Source of the DNA: Bagarius yarrelli
Taxonomy: Eukaryota > Chordata > Actinopteri > Siluriformes > Sisoridae
Direction: 5' to 3'
NCBI GenBank assembly: GCA_005784505.1
Contig: VCAZ01000001.1
Location: 8,224,097-8,288,096, forward strand
Length of the DNA: 64,000 nucleotides
Positions 21,301-33,156 of the stretch are shown here, piece after piece (the stretch's first letter is position 1; each line of letters starts with the position of its first letter). A model generated the notes under the pieces. That model did not search any database. It saw nothing but the letters and a program-made list of their open reading frames with translations, and was not told the DNA's origin. A program made the position numbers and the translations under genes.

Positions 21301-24300
21301 TAAACTTTTAAAGGTTTGCCATTTAAATATTTCCGCTCTGTGCCTCTTTTGGCAATATTTCTTTTGGAGAGCATGTGTTGTAGCTCTTCAAAAAGAGAAT
21401 GCATTTTCTTGGCTTTTAAATACTAGAACAATTTTGACTTGTTTTAAAATATGATTCGAAATTAGTCTAAAATTGCCTTAATGCCTTAAGACAATTAATA
21501 AAAAAAAAAAAATTAAAAAAAAAAAAAACATACTGCAGAATAATTTTAAGATAAGACACTTGAACTAACACACAGAACAAGGCACAGATTTTGCTTTAGG
21601 GGCCGAATCATGTGAACTTCAGCTTTAACCTAATACACAAGCTGAATGAGACATCAGAGATTATTACACTGATACAAAGCCTTTAATGTGACGTGAAGCT
21701 CAAAACTAAAGATAGACCGTAGCCAATGGTATATATTTCACTTACCGTTCTCTTCCTCCTGTGCGCCCTGTGTCCTGGAGAACTGCTCGGGTTTGTTGAG
21801 CACTCGTGAGGCGTAGACGTGCTTGAGGTGAGACTCAGGAACTGTTTTTTTTTTTTCGTGAGGAGACGTGCTTGAGACTCAGGAACAGGAGCAGGATAGA
21901 GGGGATGATCTGACTGGCCACGCTTTCTAATACCGCTGGCCGGCTGGACAGGTCCATCAGCAGACTCAGGCCGATGATGCACATCTTGCGGTCGTGTATC
22001 CTGTTTACATTACATATATACACTCGAATAAACCTTGTCTAATTAAAAAAACAAATCCTCTTAACAATAGTCATCGAATGGTCTCCAGACCACCACACAC
22101 AGAGCGGTATTATTAGAAAGTGCCACGCAAGCAGTGAGTGTACCCTAAAAAGAACTCAGTGTCGTTCATCCACTGATTGATGAACTGGGCGGTGATTGGT
22201 TCGGCACTGTGGGCGAAGCGCATGTTCTCCAGCGTGTGCATCAATAGTGAAGGATTGTAGTAAAGGGCGGCGATGGCCACCTGCAGGCACATGGTGCGCA
22301 GCTCTGCAGACTTCACGCCACGCGTCAACCGCTCCAACACCGCTTCCACAAACAGCGGGATACACTGAGACGAGATAGGAAGTGTGAGAATTTTATAGTG
22401 GGACTTACTTATAGTGCACTTTACAACAAGAAACTTATTTTTAATATTAATATAGTTGTTAACCGTAATTATTGATTCGACCTGTCAGACTGCTGACCTG
22501 GTCGATGCCCCGTCCTCGGCACTGTAAAATGATGACCTCTAGCAGCTTTGCAGCGTGACACTCTGCATCTTCCCCGGCATCACTCGTTAGAACCTGATCA
22601 AAAACACACTTATTTTAACACACTGAAAGAGTATTTATATATTGTAATCATAAGGAGTTCTTTACTTCCTGTAAGGAGAACTGCACCAAGTAAACAGTTA
22701 ACGCCTGTTTAGTTGTTAGTGATCTAAATTTAATTTATGGGCCTCCAAGATTCCTAACTAAATCCGGAAACATTTTTACAACTACCAGTGTATCGAAAAG
22801 TTTTAAGATGCAGCCTTGTGCTGCCATCTGTTGGCTTGTCTCAAAACTTTTTGATACTCCTTTATACACTAGGAACCATAACACACCACCAACATCAATA
22901 ATAATAACACAAACTGTTTAATTTATTAAGTTCATGCAGAAATTTCCCTCACCTTTTTGCACATAGTGTAAATGACCTCCAAGTGTTTAGGATTGGAGAG
23001 AAGTGTGTCTGTATCCACAGTTACATAATTGTGCAGAAGAGGCATCATATCTGCATAAATACAACAAATTCAGCCTAATCATCATCCATTATCAGTTAAT
23101 GACCTCAATTTAGGAAGTATTTACGCAAGACGCACCTGTGAAGTAGTCAAAACAGTCGTGCTGGAAGACGTCGTAAAGCACACCAAGCAGCTGCCACATC
23201 TGAGGGGAGATGGTCTGGCAGGTAAGACCAAACGCCAGCGACAGTATCTCCTCATAGAACTCTGTGCACACATACACACATGTAATTAAAAATTTGTTTA
23301 TAGTCGTTACTTGCGTGTGGTACTTTTTGCAGCGCTTGGCTAATTCCGAGTATATAAATTGCATACAATAGTATAGTACGTAAAAAAAAAAGCATTTGCA
23401 GGGGCCAAACATATTAGATTAGAGCTGGCAACAAAAGCGACACCACACACACACCTGCCATACCTATGATGGGCTTCTGGAGCACCAGACCGATCACTTG
23501 CAGGCAGATTCCCTCCAGCTGCTGAGCGATCTATAATGATGTTAAACAAAAACAAGATATTTTCCAGATGTTGCAAAGGCAAGTGGTAATGTGAGTAAAA
23601 AAGTGCACGGATTCCAACCTCTTTGTGGTCCTCCATGACCGTGAGGATGGTATCTATGGTGCTAAGGATGCCCAGTGCCATGACGGTTTTGTCTTCACTC
23701 TCCTCGTACTCCTCGCTCTGCAGGACCTTACTGAAGATCTCCGCCTGCACAGAGCAGATAGCAGAGTCTGGGTTTTACTCTGTATAGTCAGCATTCGCAG
23801 ACAGGCGACAGTGCAGGATAGTCTAAACAGGAACTGTACCAGGTTCTGGGTCATATCCACGGCGATCACGGCTACTTCCTGATTGTATTCGCAGATCATT
23901 TTCTGGATGACGCTTGTGAGGTCGTCATTCTCGGTTTCTTTAATGACATGCAGCAGTTCTTGCATTACAGGCCTGATGAAGGGCCTGATGTAGATCTTAG
24001 CTACACACACACACACACACACAGTAAGGTTATATTTAAAGCTAGTTCGATGTACAGGTTAGCTCCTGTTGTTAATTATATCAGCAATAACAGTTGTTTT
24101 TTTTTTAATGACCATCATTTCTTCTGTCCTAAGACACTGCAATGACGAAACCCATTACACGTTACAGCTTGTGTGTTTTAAAACACTTACACCAGAGACA
24201 CCTTCAACATATAGTAAATAAACGTGTCCTTATAAATAAAACCACTTTATAAATGATTAAGTTAGATTATAATTTAACTAAATGAGTTAAATATGAAAAA

Positions 24301-24424
24301 GAAGTTTTTCTGCCTCCGATTATGTGCAGCGTCTGTCACCTGAAAGCCCATGTGAAAGAGTTTTTAGGATAGTTATAACAATGTTACAACGCGCTCTCTC
24401 TATCTCTCTCCATCGCGCTCCTAC

Positions 24425-24463
<39 letters not shown>

Positions 24464-27400
24464 CTCCCCTATCCATCTACATCTCTCCATTGCTATGTGT
24501 GTGTGTTTGAGAAACTCACCTTGCTCCTGGTTGCTGACCAGAGTCTGCAGAGCGATAGCCGCCTCTACTTTGACAGGCATCTCCTGATCATTGATAAGGT
24601 CCTGCTTAACAAGTTCCACCGCGTTTCTCAGCACCAGCTCATTGTGGAACTTCAAAGGACTGAAGCAGTGTAGAACCCAGCAGGACTACACCAGGAACAC
24701 AGCAGAAACAAACCACATTAACACAGAATCCCAAAGATAAAAACATCTTTTCCATCCTTCCATCCATCCATCCATCCATCCATCCATCCATCCAAAGTAT
24801 CCCTTTAATTTAATTTTTCATTTAATCTATCGATATATTCCATATTTATTATCTCATATGTAATTATTCATCCATTTAATGTATTTCTTCAACTACCTAA
24901 ATATTCAACACTATCTGTTGTCCATCTATCTCTGCACCTTCTCTATTGTACACCTATTCCTCCATTTATCCCAGACATGCCCCTCACCCTGGCACGCAGG
25001 TAGCCCAGGTTGGAGTTGAGTAGAGGAAACACATAGTTCTGTAGCACAAGCTCCATCTGATCTCTGTAAATCTGCTTCTACAAAACGAAGAAGAAAAAAA
25101 AATCTGTCACACTGTTACAGAAACCAAACGCCAGCAACAGCATCTTTCAACTTTACCAACCTTTAACAGCGGATCAGCTAAAGCCCCGATGACGTGCAGT
25201 GCCCCATCTGTCCTGCGAGGGTCAGCACTGGGGTTTATCAAAATCTGATGGCAGAACTCCATCATCTTAGGAAGAACCTGATCCAGCAAATAAACACAGA
25301 TGTTACATAAACCTACATGAAGAAATATTAAAATATAAAGGAATCTGAAACTAGCAGCCACCTCCTTCCTCTTTCTGGAGGCTTTGCACAGCAGAGCCTG
25401 AGCTGCAGTGGCAGGGAACACGTGGTCATCATACATATCTAAAGCAGCAGAGCAACAGCAAGTCAGCTGACATATATACAGACATAAGATCATTTAACAC
25501 ATCAAGCTGTTTTGATGGTTTCTTAAAATGGCAACATAAAAACTTGCAACCTGCAAACTTGAAAAACAGAATCAGGAATAAAAAAAAAAACCCCCCAACG
25601 AAACAATGACAGAAAAACAGAGACAGCAGAAGACGACACCAAAGGACTATCAAAGTACTAACTGAATTTCATGCGAATGTACTCGTACGGGTCTTCCTGC
25701 CATAGCTTCTCATCTTCATCCTTATAACACATCAGAGGAAACACCACCTCCTGAGTTATAGTCTGCAGAAAAGAACAGCAGAAAACTTCACATCACACAA
25801 ATAAATTACTCAAATCTACATTAGGAATTTCCAGACATATCTGCTGCTTGAAAAATTTAATACAAGTACACCATATGGCCAGACGTTTAGACACCTTACC
25901 ACTACCAATACCACCACATACAAGTCTGTCTCCCTAACAGCACAAAGAATGTCTTTGTATGTTGTAGCATTACGTTATTTCTTTACAGGAATTGGGACTC
26001 AAACACTGTTTCAGCATGACAATGTCCCTGTGCACAGAACCCCTGATCTCCATGGAGACATGCTGTGTTCTGATTGGAGTGGAAAAGCTCTCATGTCCTG
26101 TACAGAGTCCTGATTTTGACTCAACTTAATACTGAACACCTTTAAGATGAACTGAAACACCGACTGAACCCCAGACCTCCTCACCTCAACATTAATAAAT
26201 GATCAATAGGTCACAATAGTATTAGATCAGAGAGTAATGTTAAGGTGAGGAGGTCTGGGGTTCAGTCGGTGTTCCAGTTCCATATATTTTCTAAACATCC
26301 TATTCCGGATTTAATTTCACTCTTCATTGTGTCATTACCTTTCCAGAAATGTGAAGGTAATGAGACGAGGAAGAGTGAAATTAAATCTCGAATAGGATGT
26401 TTAGAAAATATATTTAAATGTAAAGGTCAGGTGTTCTAATACTTTGTAGACAAACAGACAACTTCACAAAATGCACAGTATCGGATCATAAAAAACGCCT
26501 TCACTGGTAGCTTAGTGGTTAAGGTGCTGGACTGCTAATCGGGAGATTGTGGGGAATTTCTAAGCACCAACCAGCTGGCACTGCTGGGCCCTTGAGTAAG
26601 GCCCCTAACCTTCAACAGCTCGGTTATATTTACATTTAGGGCACATGGCCAGTGCTCTTATTCAGACCGACTTACATTTATTTTTTTAAACTGGGTAAAG
26701 GTCTTTCTCAAGGTTTTAGGAGTGGTAACTTATAGTTATAAGTCGCTCTGGATAAAGATCTGGCAAATGTCCTGGATAAATAAACGTCTCCGAGTCTGAC
26801 CTGTATGTGTGGCTTCATCTGTTTCCATGTGACGGAATGGGAGATGCCACGGGTCAGGTAGTTTAGCGCTTGCTGTAACACACGCGGACTCACAAACTGC
26901 TTTTGCCTGTGCTGATCGATCACCTTTAACAAAACCTGGAATGACACACAGCGTTCATGTATTAGGATTACATCGCCATGTGGGCTGCTTTTGATTACAT
27001 TTTAATGCATTTTAATGTAAAAAAAAAAAAAATAGATAAGACCCCTAATATCTCACATGTATTAAAATATAATTGTGCTTTGACAGTTTATTCATAAGGT
27101 TAATTAATGGTCCGTTAATAGTTATTTACAATCTCAAAATCATTTTTTTTTCTTTTTACTCTTCTTAACTGAACCCGAGTCTCTATGCAGTCAGTGCTGT
27201 AGCGTCGGATGTCGGATAAATCACAATGTAAGCTTTTTTTAAAAAACACATTGTAATAAGTTTCACACAACAAATTGTCATCGGCCATTTTCTCATCTAG
27301 CGTCATCAGCCCGCCCCTTTATTGCTGTGTGTGTTGAGCGCATGTCTAGTACATGCATTATCTGGGTACATGCACTTGAATTTTTTAGTGTGCGCACACT

Positions 27401-29990
27401 ACTCACACCATTTATACTACACAATGTTGAGAAATAAGAGTGCGATTTGGAATCAGTCATGTGATTTAAGAAACTGAAGTCAGAAGTTTGCCCTCTATTG
27501 GCCATTAACATGTTCAGGAAACGTATTTGGCCGACAAAGAATGCTAATCATGTGTCCTGTTTCTTGGTCTAAGTTTGCATTCGAAGACTTAGTCCAGACT
27601 TACACTGTGTAATTTTGGCCACGATTATAAAATTCTAAAACATTCCTATAATCCTATGCTAAAATCTGCTGTATTGTTATAGCTTATTTGACTTGTTTAC
27701 AGACAGACGATTACAATTAAACAGCCATTGCAATTAGTTTTATTTTTCCAATGAAATTCTGGTAGTGGTTAAAGATCAAGATATTTCAGATACTTTCTTG
27801 CAGTGTGACTTCTGCGTGCTGATGAAAAACTGATGCAATTAGCACAAAAATTTCAAACCACCACTGGAAAATGGAAAATGGAAACGTGTCCGATGGACAG
27901 AACAGCAAACAGCAAAAAAAAAAATTGGATTAAGGTCATTAGCAAAACTTAACGCTACAGATTAACGCTACAGATTGTTTGTAAATGTCAGCTACCATTT
28001 AGGAAGAGTTACACAAAAAAAATTGGAAATTACAGCTACAGATTTTTGTTTGTAGCTAGCTACCATTTAGCAAGAGTTACACCGGTTACAGAACTGATGA
28101 AGTAAAACTCTGGACGGGTCTTTTTTGTGTTTGTTGACGCGTCTTGCAAATTGCAATTGTGTAAACCCGGCTTTATAATGTATGCGCAGGAAAAGATAAT
28201 AAACACCAGAGGCACCGTTTACCTGTTGAATCCCAGCAGAATACGTCTTCAGAAAAAAATCTGCAAACTCGTAGTACTCCTTTGTCACATTTCCCGGGCT
28301 CCCGTACCTACGAACAGGCCAAAAAAAAAAAACGAGACAACTCTTAGACATTAAAGATGAGGAAACACTTTGTTTTTAGGTTGTGATGTTACCTTTCGAA
28401 TATCCTGGTGATAATATGCAGTGCCCATTTCTTACACTTCCACCAAACTAACTCCGGCCGGTCATCTTCATCTACCTCCAGAGTTTCCTGCAAATTAGAG
28501 GCAGAGCTTCAGTGAGTGGTGGATGCAGAACCCCAATCAGAATGATGCATTTAGCTAGACAAAACTTACAGGAGGAACGTCCCTGTCCACAACTGCTCTC
28601 AGGATCTCCATCCACTGGGTCATGACTGTGTTACTGAGCAGCTGGAGAGGCAAGGAATACTACACACACACACACAATATAGAAAACTGCATCACAACCA
28701 GATCCAATAAAAATGACAAATCTTTTACAACAAAATGTAAAGGATCAAAGACTTAATTTTTAAATATTAAAGTAATAAATTTAGGAGGAACTAATCAGCA
28801 GCAAAAGTCGATTATTATCACTAGTAAAAATTTACAGCATTTGGCAGATGCTCTTACTCAAAGTGACTTACATTTATCTCTTTATACAACTGAGCAATTA
28901 GGAATTGAGGGCCTTGCTCAGGAGCCCAACAGGAAATCGAATCAGGACCTTCCAATTAGCAGTCCAACATCTTAACCACTGCGCTACCACTTCCCACTAT
29001 TGCAGCTTGTCCTAAGATTCCCTTCATAACGCATCAATTTCCCACAATCACAATTTACATTTGCATGTATTATCTATTTGGAGTTACATTTGAGCTTGTG
29101 AAACAAGTCAGTTCCTGTAACACGCATGTTTTAGTTTTACCTTTTCTTTTAAACTCGAAGTTAATAAGACAAAGAAGTTCTGGGTAAAAAGAGCTGACAA
29201 TAAAGACTTCTCCTACAATTTTTAAATAGAATTCATTTTATTTATTTATTTTAATCAGTGTCTGCTGTACAGTCTGAATTTTTAACAGGAAGTCTGTTAA
29301 TATACACACAAAATTACAGCTATTAAAAATAATAATAATAATAATAATACTCTTTTCTGACCAATCAGAACAGCGTGCTGCATGCTTACCTGCACGAGTG
29401 CATGAAATATTTTGAGGATCTGTTTCTGGATGAGGACGGAGAACACGTTGGCATCGGGCATCAGCTCAGTGATGAGCTGCTGGATCCGGGGCAGAAACAG
29501 CTGCATAGCAGCCAGCAGGGGCACCCTCTCCTCTGGCTTTCTGAATCTGTGAACAACAACCACATCACACTGCTACAGCCGCTTAACACCCTTATCTACC
29601 ACGATAATGACGCAGATCTGCTTTTATTACATGCAAAGTTAGTTTTGCACAAGCACTCATCCTACAAGTCATTAAGCTTGTCTGCTCCCAGGAGGTTCAG
29701 TTCCACACGATGTAAAGCACTTACTCGTAGCTTTTGACAAGTTGATAGAGCGCGAGCAGGCTCCCGTACCAGCTCCCAGTGTTCTGAGACTGCAGGTACA
29801 AGTTGATCTTATCGACAATGCCAGTCCAGCGGCCCGGAAAATCATGCTTTATAATAGCACGCAAACAGACTGTCAGCTGGGCCCTGTCCATAAAACACAC
29901 ACATCTCATCAACAAATAACCTTTTGTTATAATTTGTCATAACAGTAAAAGCACAAGAACTGAGGTCGAAGATCTGAAAGCATGAAGTGG

Positions 29991-30032
<42 letters not shown>

Positions 30033-31054
30033 AAGTGTGTGTGTTAAGTGAGTAACTGACCGGATGGACTCTGGACACCGGATGATGGCCTCCACCATGA
30101 ATTAGTACAGAGAGAGAGTGTGTGTGTGTGTGTGTGTTGAGTGAGTAACTGACCGGATAGATTCCGGACACCTGATGATGGCCTCCACCATGTTCTCTCG
30201 AATCTGACTGCGGTCATTCTCGTGGATGTTGAATGGAAACACGACCTCACCCAGAGACGGCTCCCGGTCCTGCCAGTACTGACTCACCATGTTCTTTAGG
30301 TAAATTGCAGCTGTGGTGCACAAAGAGATCAGCTTGAACACACGGTTATATACTATTTACACTAGGTGCCGACCGATTATCAGCATGGATATTGGGTATT
30401 TTTATGATTATCGGTACAGGCGATATTTATATTTTTTTTACAATCGATTCCCTGATAAAATTTATTCATCAGTCCCTAGTCAGCGCCTCTTCGGTAAAGT
30501 GTCTACAATTTATGACAAAAGAAGAAGCAAGCAAACCGGACAGCATGCCGAACAGCTCTGCTTTCTATACCCTAACCTGGTGCTGCTGGATTCAGACTAG
30601 TGATTGGCTACCCACTTCATTCACTTATAAACTTTAGGGTGCAATTCCATATATTTTCCATTATTTCTTTATTTGTTGCTTGTTGTTGTTAACTTCTTTA
30701 GGTTTAAAAGATGTTTATAGAACGCTGCTGGATGCTCCCTTCACTTTTTGTTATCATTATTAATGTATATTTAATGTTATTATAAACAGTTATTAGCATT
30801 AAATATATGTTGCAAAGCATTTTAAAGAAGGTTTTTGTTAGAGCACTTGTTATTCTTAATTTTAACACCAGACATATCTCGGTACAAAATATTACCATCA
30901 TTCTACTTTATTTGTATTTATCAGTAGCGGTTCTGAAAAACACATAGGTCGAGCCGTAATTTGCGCACACACAAGCACACTCATTTATGTTATGGAGGGC
31001 TTAATCTAGTGCCTATTGCTCTGTCACTATAAAGAGCCAAAATTACCACTACAG

Positions 31055-31090
<36 letters not shown>

Positions 31091-33156
31091 TTACCTGCCT
31101 GTCGGACAGGAAACTCCACCTGTTCTGATACGATGATCTGCAGCAGAGTCGGAGCAAAATTGATAATCTTGTAGGACTGAGAGAAAAAACAACAGAGACA
31201 CAGACTTTTACATCAACGGAACAGAAATCACTTTGGTGCCTTCAATATACAAAGAAAATGAATCTGTTATAAGCTTCTTTACATCACAAGTACAAATATT
31301 GGGACCCTGGGAAGTCTATCCAGTATAGTCAAGTCTAAAGAAGAGATAGTTAAGACACCATCACAGTTAAACTTATGAGGCATAACGGATTATTATAACA
31401 TTGACAAGACTGTATTCGTAAACTAACTCCAATCCTTGTGTGTCGTCAAGAAAAAAAAAAGATTTATTATAATTCGAATCTTATTAAATGATCACAAGGC
31501 AGAACATACATCCTGTACAAAACAGTTAAACGATTAGAGACATTACAAACGTCCAGGGATGTCCTTTTACGAGAGAGATGTTGTAGCACAGTGGTTAAGG
31601 TGTTGGACTGCTAACCAGTAGGTTTGTGGGTTTCATTCCCAAAACCACCAAGTTGCCACTGCTGGGTGTCTGAGCAAGACCTTTAACCACCAATTACTTA
31701 GTTGTATAATAAAGGGATAAATGTAAGTCACTCTGGATAAGGGTGCCCACCAAAATGCTGTAGACAAACAACTACAGCTTTCAGTTTGTGGATTAAAATA
31801 ACTTACACCGCACTTCTTATCTCTTCCACCTTCCTTTAAATTCTATAAAAGCATCCCTCTTTTTTCGTAATAATATTCTTGATTTCATTCTTACTTAAAA
31901 TTAACGAATGAGTTAATGTCGTTGCTTTGAATCGCTTCTTTACCTGCTGTTTTATTTATACTAACGTGAAGACATCCACAAAAATACCACTGCAATCCCC
32001 GTCATATGGATAGTCTGTATAATGTTTGCATTATTTCTAATAATATAATAATAGTAATAATATTCAACTTCACTGTCATTGTGCAAGGTACGTGTACAGA
32101 GCCAATGAAATGCAGCGTTTTTCGCATATCCCATCTCAGTAAGTTGGGGTCAGAGCGCAGGGTCAGCTATGATACAGCGCCCCTGGAGCAGGAAGGGTTA
32201 AGGGTCTTAAGGGGACCCAACAGTGGTTGACTTGTCGGTGGTGGGGCTCAAACCCAGGGTATTTTTTGTTTGGTCTTCAGATCAGCAACTCAGCACCTTA
32301 ACCATTTGAGCCACCACTTCCCCCCAAAGAGTGTCTGGTCGACAATCTGAATGATTGTATTGTAAACTAGCCAATGATGAACAAATAACTGATTTCAAAA
32401 GGTTCTCTTTCTTCTTATCCACTGTATTGCTGATAATAATGCAATCATTTCCCCTGTATAAACTGATGCTTTTTTGTGGAGCAGTAAACGTTACTCCTAT
32501 TTTTTTTTGTCCAAACTCTTGGATGGATCTGTGTAAACCTTATATCACCTCACAGATTGTTCTACATCCGGGGTTTTTTTTTTTTGTTGCTTCACAACAA
32601 TGCAACTATTGTTCAAACTATTTGCTGTGTAAATTAAATTCAACTCAAATCCAACACCTTTTTTTCAACCCTTTTTATTACAACAAACCGCCAGGGTTTT
32701 TCTAACACACTAGGTAAGACATGTCACAGTATTTTTCGATTGTAAATTGATTGCATTAGACACAAGAAAAAAATGCTCCATGAAACATGATCGGCTCCTG
32801 CCATTGATTCAATTGATTCACAGGTAATGCTAATGCTAGCGTGCTAAATAAAATAACATTAAAAAAAAGAAATATTAAGTAAACGTGGATTAGAGACAAT
32901 ACAAACATGATGCAAAAAATTCGAGCAGAAAACTTTCATTCTTCCTTCTTCGAACCTCCGTGTCTGAGCTATAAGAATAACCAGGCTTCTGTTTACATCA
33001 GTTAATAAACCAAACATCAGGCCATTAGGACATAACTGGCTAAAATAAAAGTTATTGAAAGAGAACACACACCTGGTTGAGTTCATTTTCAGCCGCTATT
33101 CTAAGGTTTGGATCTATAGTTCCCTTTAAAGCCTGTATAATCCGATTGGGATCCAT
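18258..33156 (-). CDS. ipo8: ipo8, importin-8 (importin-beta family nuclear import receptor)
   Basis: Importin-8 is a RanGTP-dependent carrier that moves cargo such as SRP19, Argonaute and SMAD proteins into the nucleus. The 24 coding exons are 33073-33156, 31095-31176, 30154-30310, 29725-29883, 29390-29546, 28570-28659, 28393-28487, 28223-28307, 26801-26935, 25663-25762, 25362-25438, 25161-25277, 24988-25077, 24520-24685, 23840-24000, 23619-23744, 23464-23530, 23136-23261, 22953-23050, 22498-22593, 22144-22364, 21746-22000, 20192-20422 and 18258-18391. They give about 1019 residues once the exon 22 insertion is set aside; human IPO8 has 1037. Landmarks are MDPNRIIQALKGTIDPNLRI, YLKNMVSQYWQDREP, the HEAT-repeat body, and the acidic DDEEEEEDDDDEDYWDED tract near the end. 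IPO7 is the close paralogue; the start, the acidic-tail context and the tmtc1 neighbour favour IPO8. Odd points: broken exon 22, duplicated exon 3 end, short C-terminus. Confidence 0.94.
18392..20191 (-). other. ipo8 intron 23
   Basis: Holds a degraded SINE at about 18433-18550. The rest is AT-rich with no repeat or exon I can name. Confidence 0.5.
20192..20422 (-). CDS. ipo8: ipo8 coding exon 23 (acidic tail)
   Basis: 231 nt. Encodes EEIPSDEDEAGDTSSSMQP, a run of Asp/Glu, then EEYSTPLDYDNGEDEYQFF, which lines up with the acidic loop and following segment of IPO7/8. The acceptor is preceded directly by 27 T (20425-20451 as A on plus), an unusually pure polypyrimidine tract. Confidence 0.92.
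20695..20800 (+). mobile_element. SINE head fragment
   Basis: GTGGTTTAGTGGTTAACATG and CCCAGCACCACCAAGCCACC match the tRNA-derived head; the tail is absent. Confidence 0.6.
20835..20917. repeat. 20-bp tandem repeat, four copies
   Basis: Identical units CTCTGAACACTATAATGACT in ipo8 intron 22, with a related phrase (CTATAATAACTCTATAATG) 160 bp earlier. Confidence 0.85.
21746..22000 (-). CDS. ipo8: ipo8 coding exon 22, disrupted by an internal duplication
   Basis: It starts IHDRKMCIIGLSLLMDLSSR and should run through FLSLKHVYASRVLNKPEQ to EEEN, joining exon 23 at NEEIPSDEDE. The sequence for FLSLKHV...SR instead occurs twice, separated by a run of 12 A (21845-21856 as T on plus). The copies differ by small indels, so the upstream frame hits TGA (SSRKKKNSS then stop) and the downstream frame is offset by one. 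The exon is 255 nt where 206 would be expected. See findings for the one-base alternative. Confidence 0.85.
24760..24793. repeat. CATC tetranucleotide repeat
   Basis: Eight clean CATC units in ipo8 intron 13. Confidence 0.95.
25871..26452. mobile_element. non-autonomous DNA element with nested hairpins
   Basis: Begins ACACCATATGGCCAGACG and ends GTCAGGTGTTCTAATACTTT, a degenerate inverted pair. Related sequence recurs at 46270-46800 and 59150-59560, with the shared phrases CTCCAATCAGAACACAGCAT and GCACAGGGACATTGTCATG in one orientation or the other. The internal arms at 26158-26274 and 26283-26410 form two hairpins. Confidence 0.65.
26505..26775 (+). mobile_element. SINE family A interrupted by a second SINE fragment
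   Basis: A plus-oriented head (AGCTTAGTGGTTAAGGTGCT) and a plus-oriented tail (AAGTCGCTCTGGATAAAG) flank a reversed SINE piece at about 26630-26720. A small nested insertion. Confidence 0.6.
26936..28222 (-). other. ipo8 intron 8
   Basis: 1.3-kb AT-rich intron. No named repeat or coding signal seen apart from short A runs and a locally duplicated 12-base phrase near 27950-27975. Confidence 0.5.
28838..28999 (-). mobile_element. SINE family A, minus orientation
   Basis: Full-length looking: reversed tail at 28840, GAGGGCCTTGCTCAGGAG in the middle, reversed head ending AACCACTGCGCTACCACTTC. Confidence 0.7.
29993..30031. repeat. GA microsatellite
   Basis: Pure GA run at the edge of the tandem duplication that copied the end of ipo8 exon 3. 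Confidence 0.95.
30041..30100 (-). pseudogene. duplicated 3' end of ipo8 exon 3 inside intron 3
   Basis: A second copy of the last 13 codons of exon 3 and its GTCAGT donor, about 90 bp downstream in the transcript. It still reads MVEAIIRCPESIR. It has no acceptor: the sequence just upstream is a CT-rich run with no AG before the ATG. It is part of a tandem duplication that also includes the adjacent GTACAGAGAG and TG-repeat sequence. Confidence 0.8.
30154..30310 (-). CDS. ipo8: ipo8 coding exon 3
   Basis: Encodes the importin-beta N-terminal region with YLKNMVSQYWQDREP, FPFNIHENDRSQIREN and MVEAIIRCPESIR. Donor is GTCAGT. Its last 40 bases plus the donor are repeated in the following intron at about 30041-30100 (see findings). 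Confidence 0.92.
31056..31088. repeat. TG microsatellite abutting the ipo8 exon 2 donor
   Basis: In the transcript this is a (CA) run starting 7 nt after the splice donor. Confidence 0.95.
31575..31765 (+). mobile_element. SINE family A, plus orientation
   Basis: Head GCACAGTGGTTAAGGTGTTG, block AAGTTGCCACTGCTGGGTG, tail AAGTCACTCTGGATAAGGGT. Confidence 0.7.
32075..32325 (-). mobile_element. SINE family B, minus orientation
   Basis: Same tRNA-like head as family A (reversed: CACCTTAACCATTTGAGCC) but a different body, with GGGGTCAGAGCGCAGGGTCA and GCAGGAAGGGTTAAGGGTC. One of four copies in the window. Confidence 0.6.
33073..33156 (-). CDS. ipo8: ipo8 coding exon 1 (start codon)
   Basis: 28 codons from the ATG at 33156, beginning MDPNRIIQALKGTIDPNLRI and ending ENELNQ, then a GTGTGT donor. 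The text matches the IPO8 N-terminus almost residue for residue and fixes the start. Confidence 0.93.

Larger units (their letters stand above)
20423..21745 (-). other. ipo8 intron 22
   Basis: Contains the T27 tract, a SINE head at 20695-20800, four tandem copies of a 20-bp unit at 20835-20917, and A-rich runs near 21500. No other coding signal. Confidence 0.5.
31177..33072 (-). other. ipo8 intron 1
   Basis: Contains a plus-oriented SINE of family A at 31575-31765 and a minus-oriented SINE of family B at 32075-32325. The remainder is AT-rich with long T runs. No coding sequence recognised. Confidence 0.55.

Noticed and set aside
30363..30640. Repeat-like sequence with CCGACCGATTATCAG and GGTACAGGCGATATT, perhaps a DNA transposon
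   Set aside because: It resembles fish elements with ATCGG-rich ends, but I see no matching second end or second clear copy, so it is not annotated.
18258..33156. Calling the importin gene ipo7
   Set aside because: The start MDPNRIIQALKGTIDPNLRI, the acidic-tail context and the tmtc1 neighbour fit IPO8 better, although the last exon has some IPO7-like residues.
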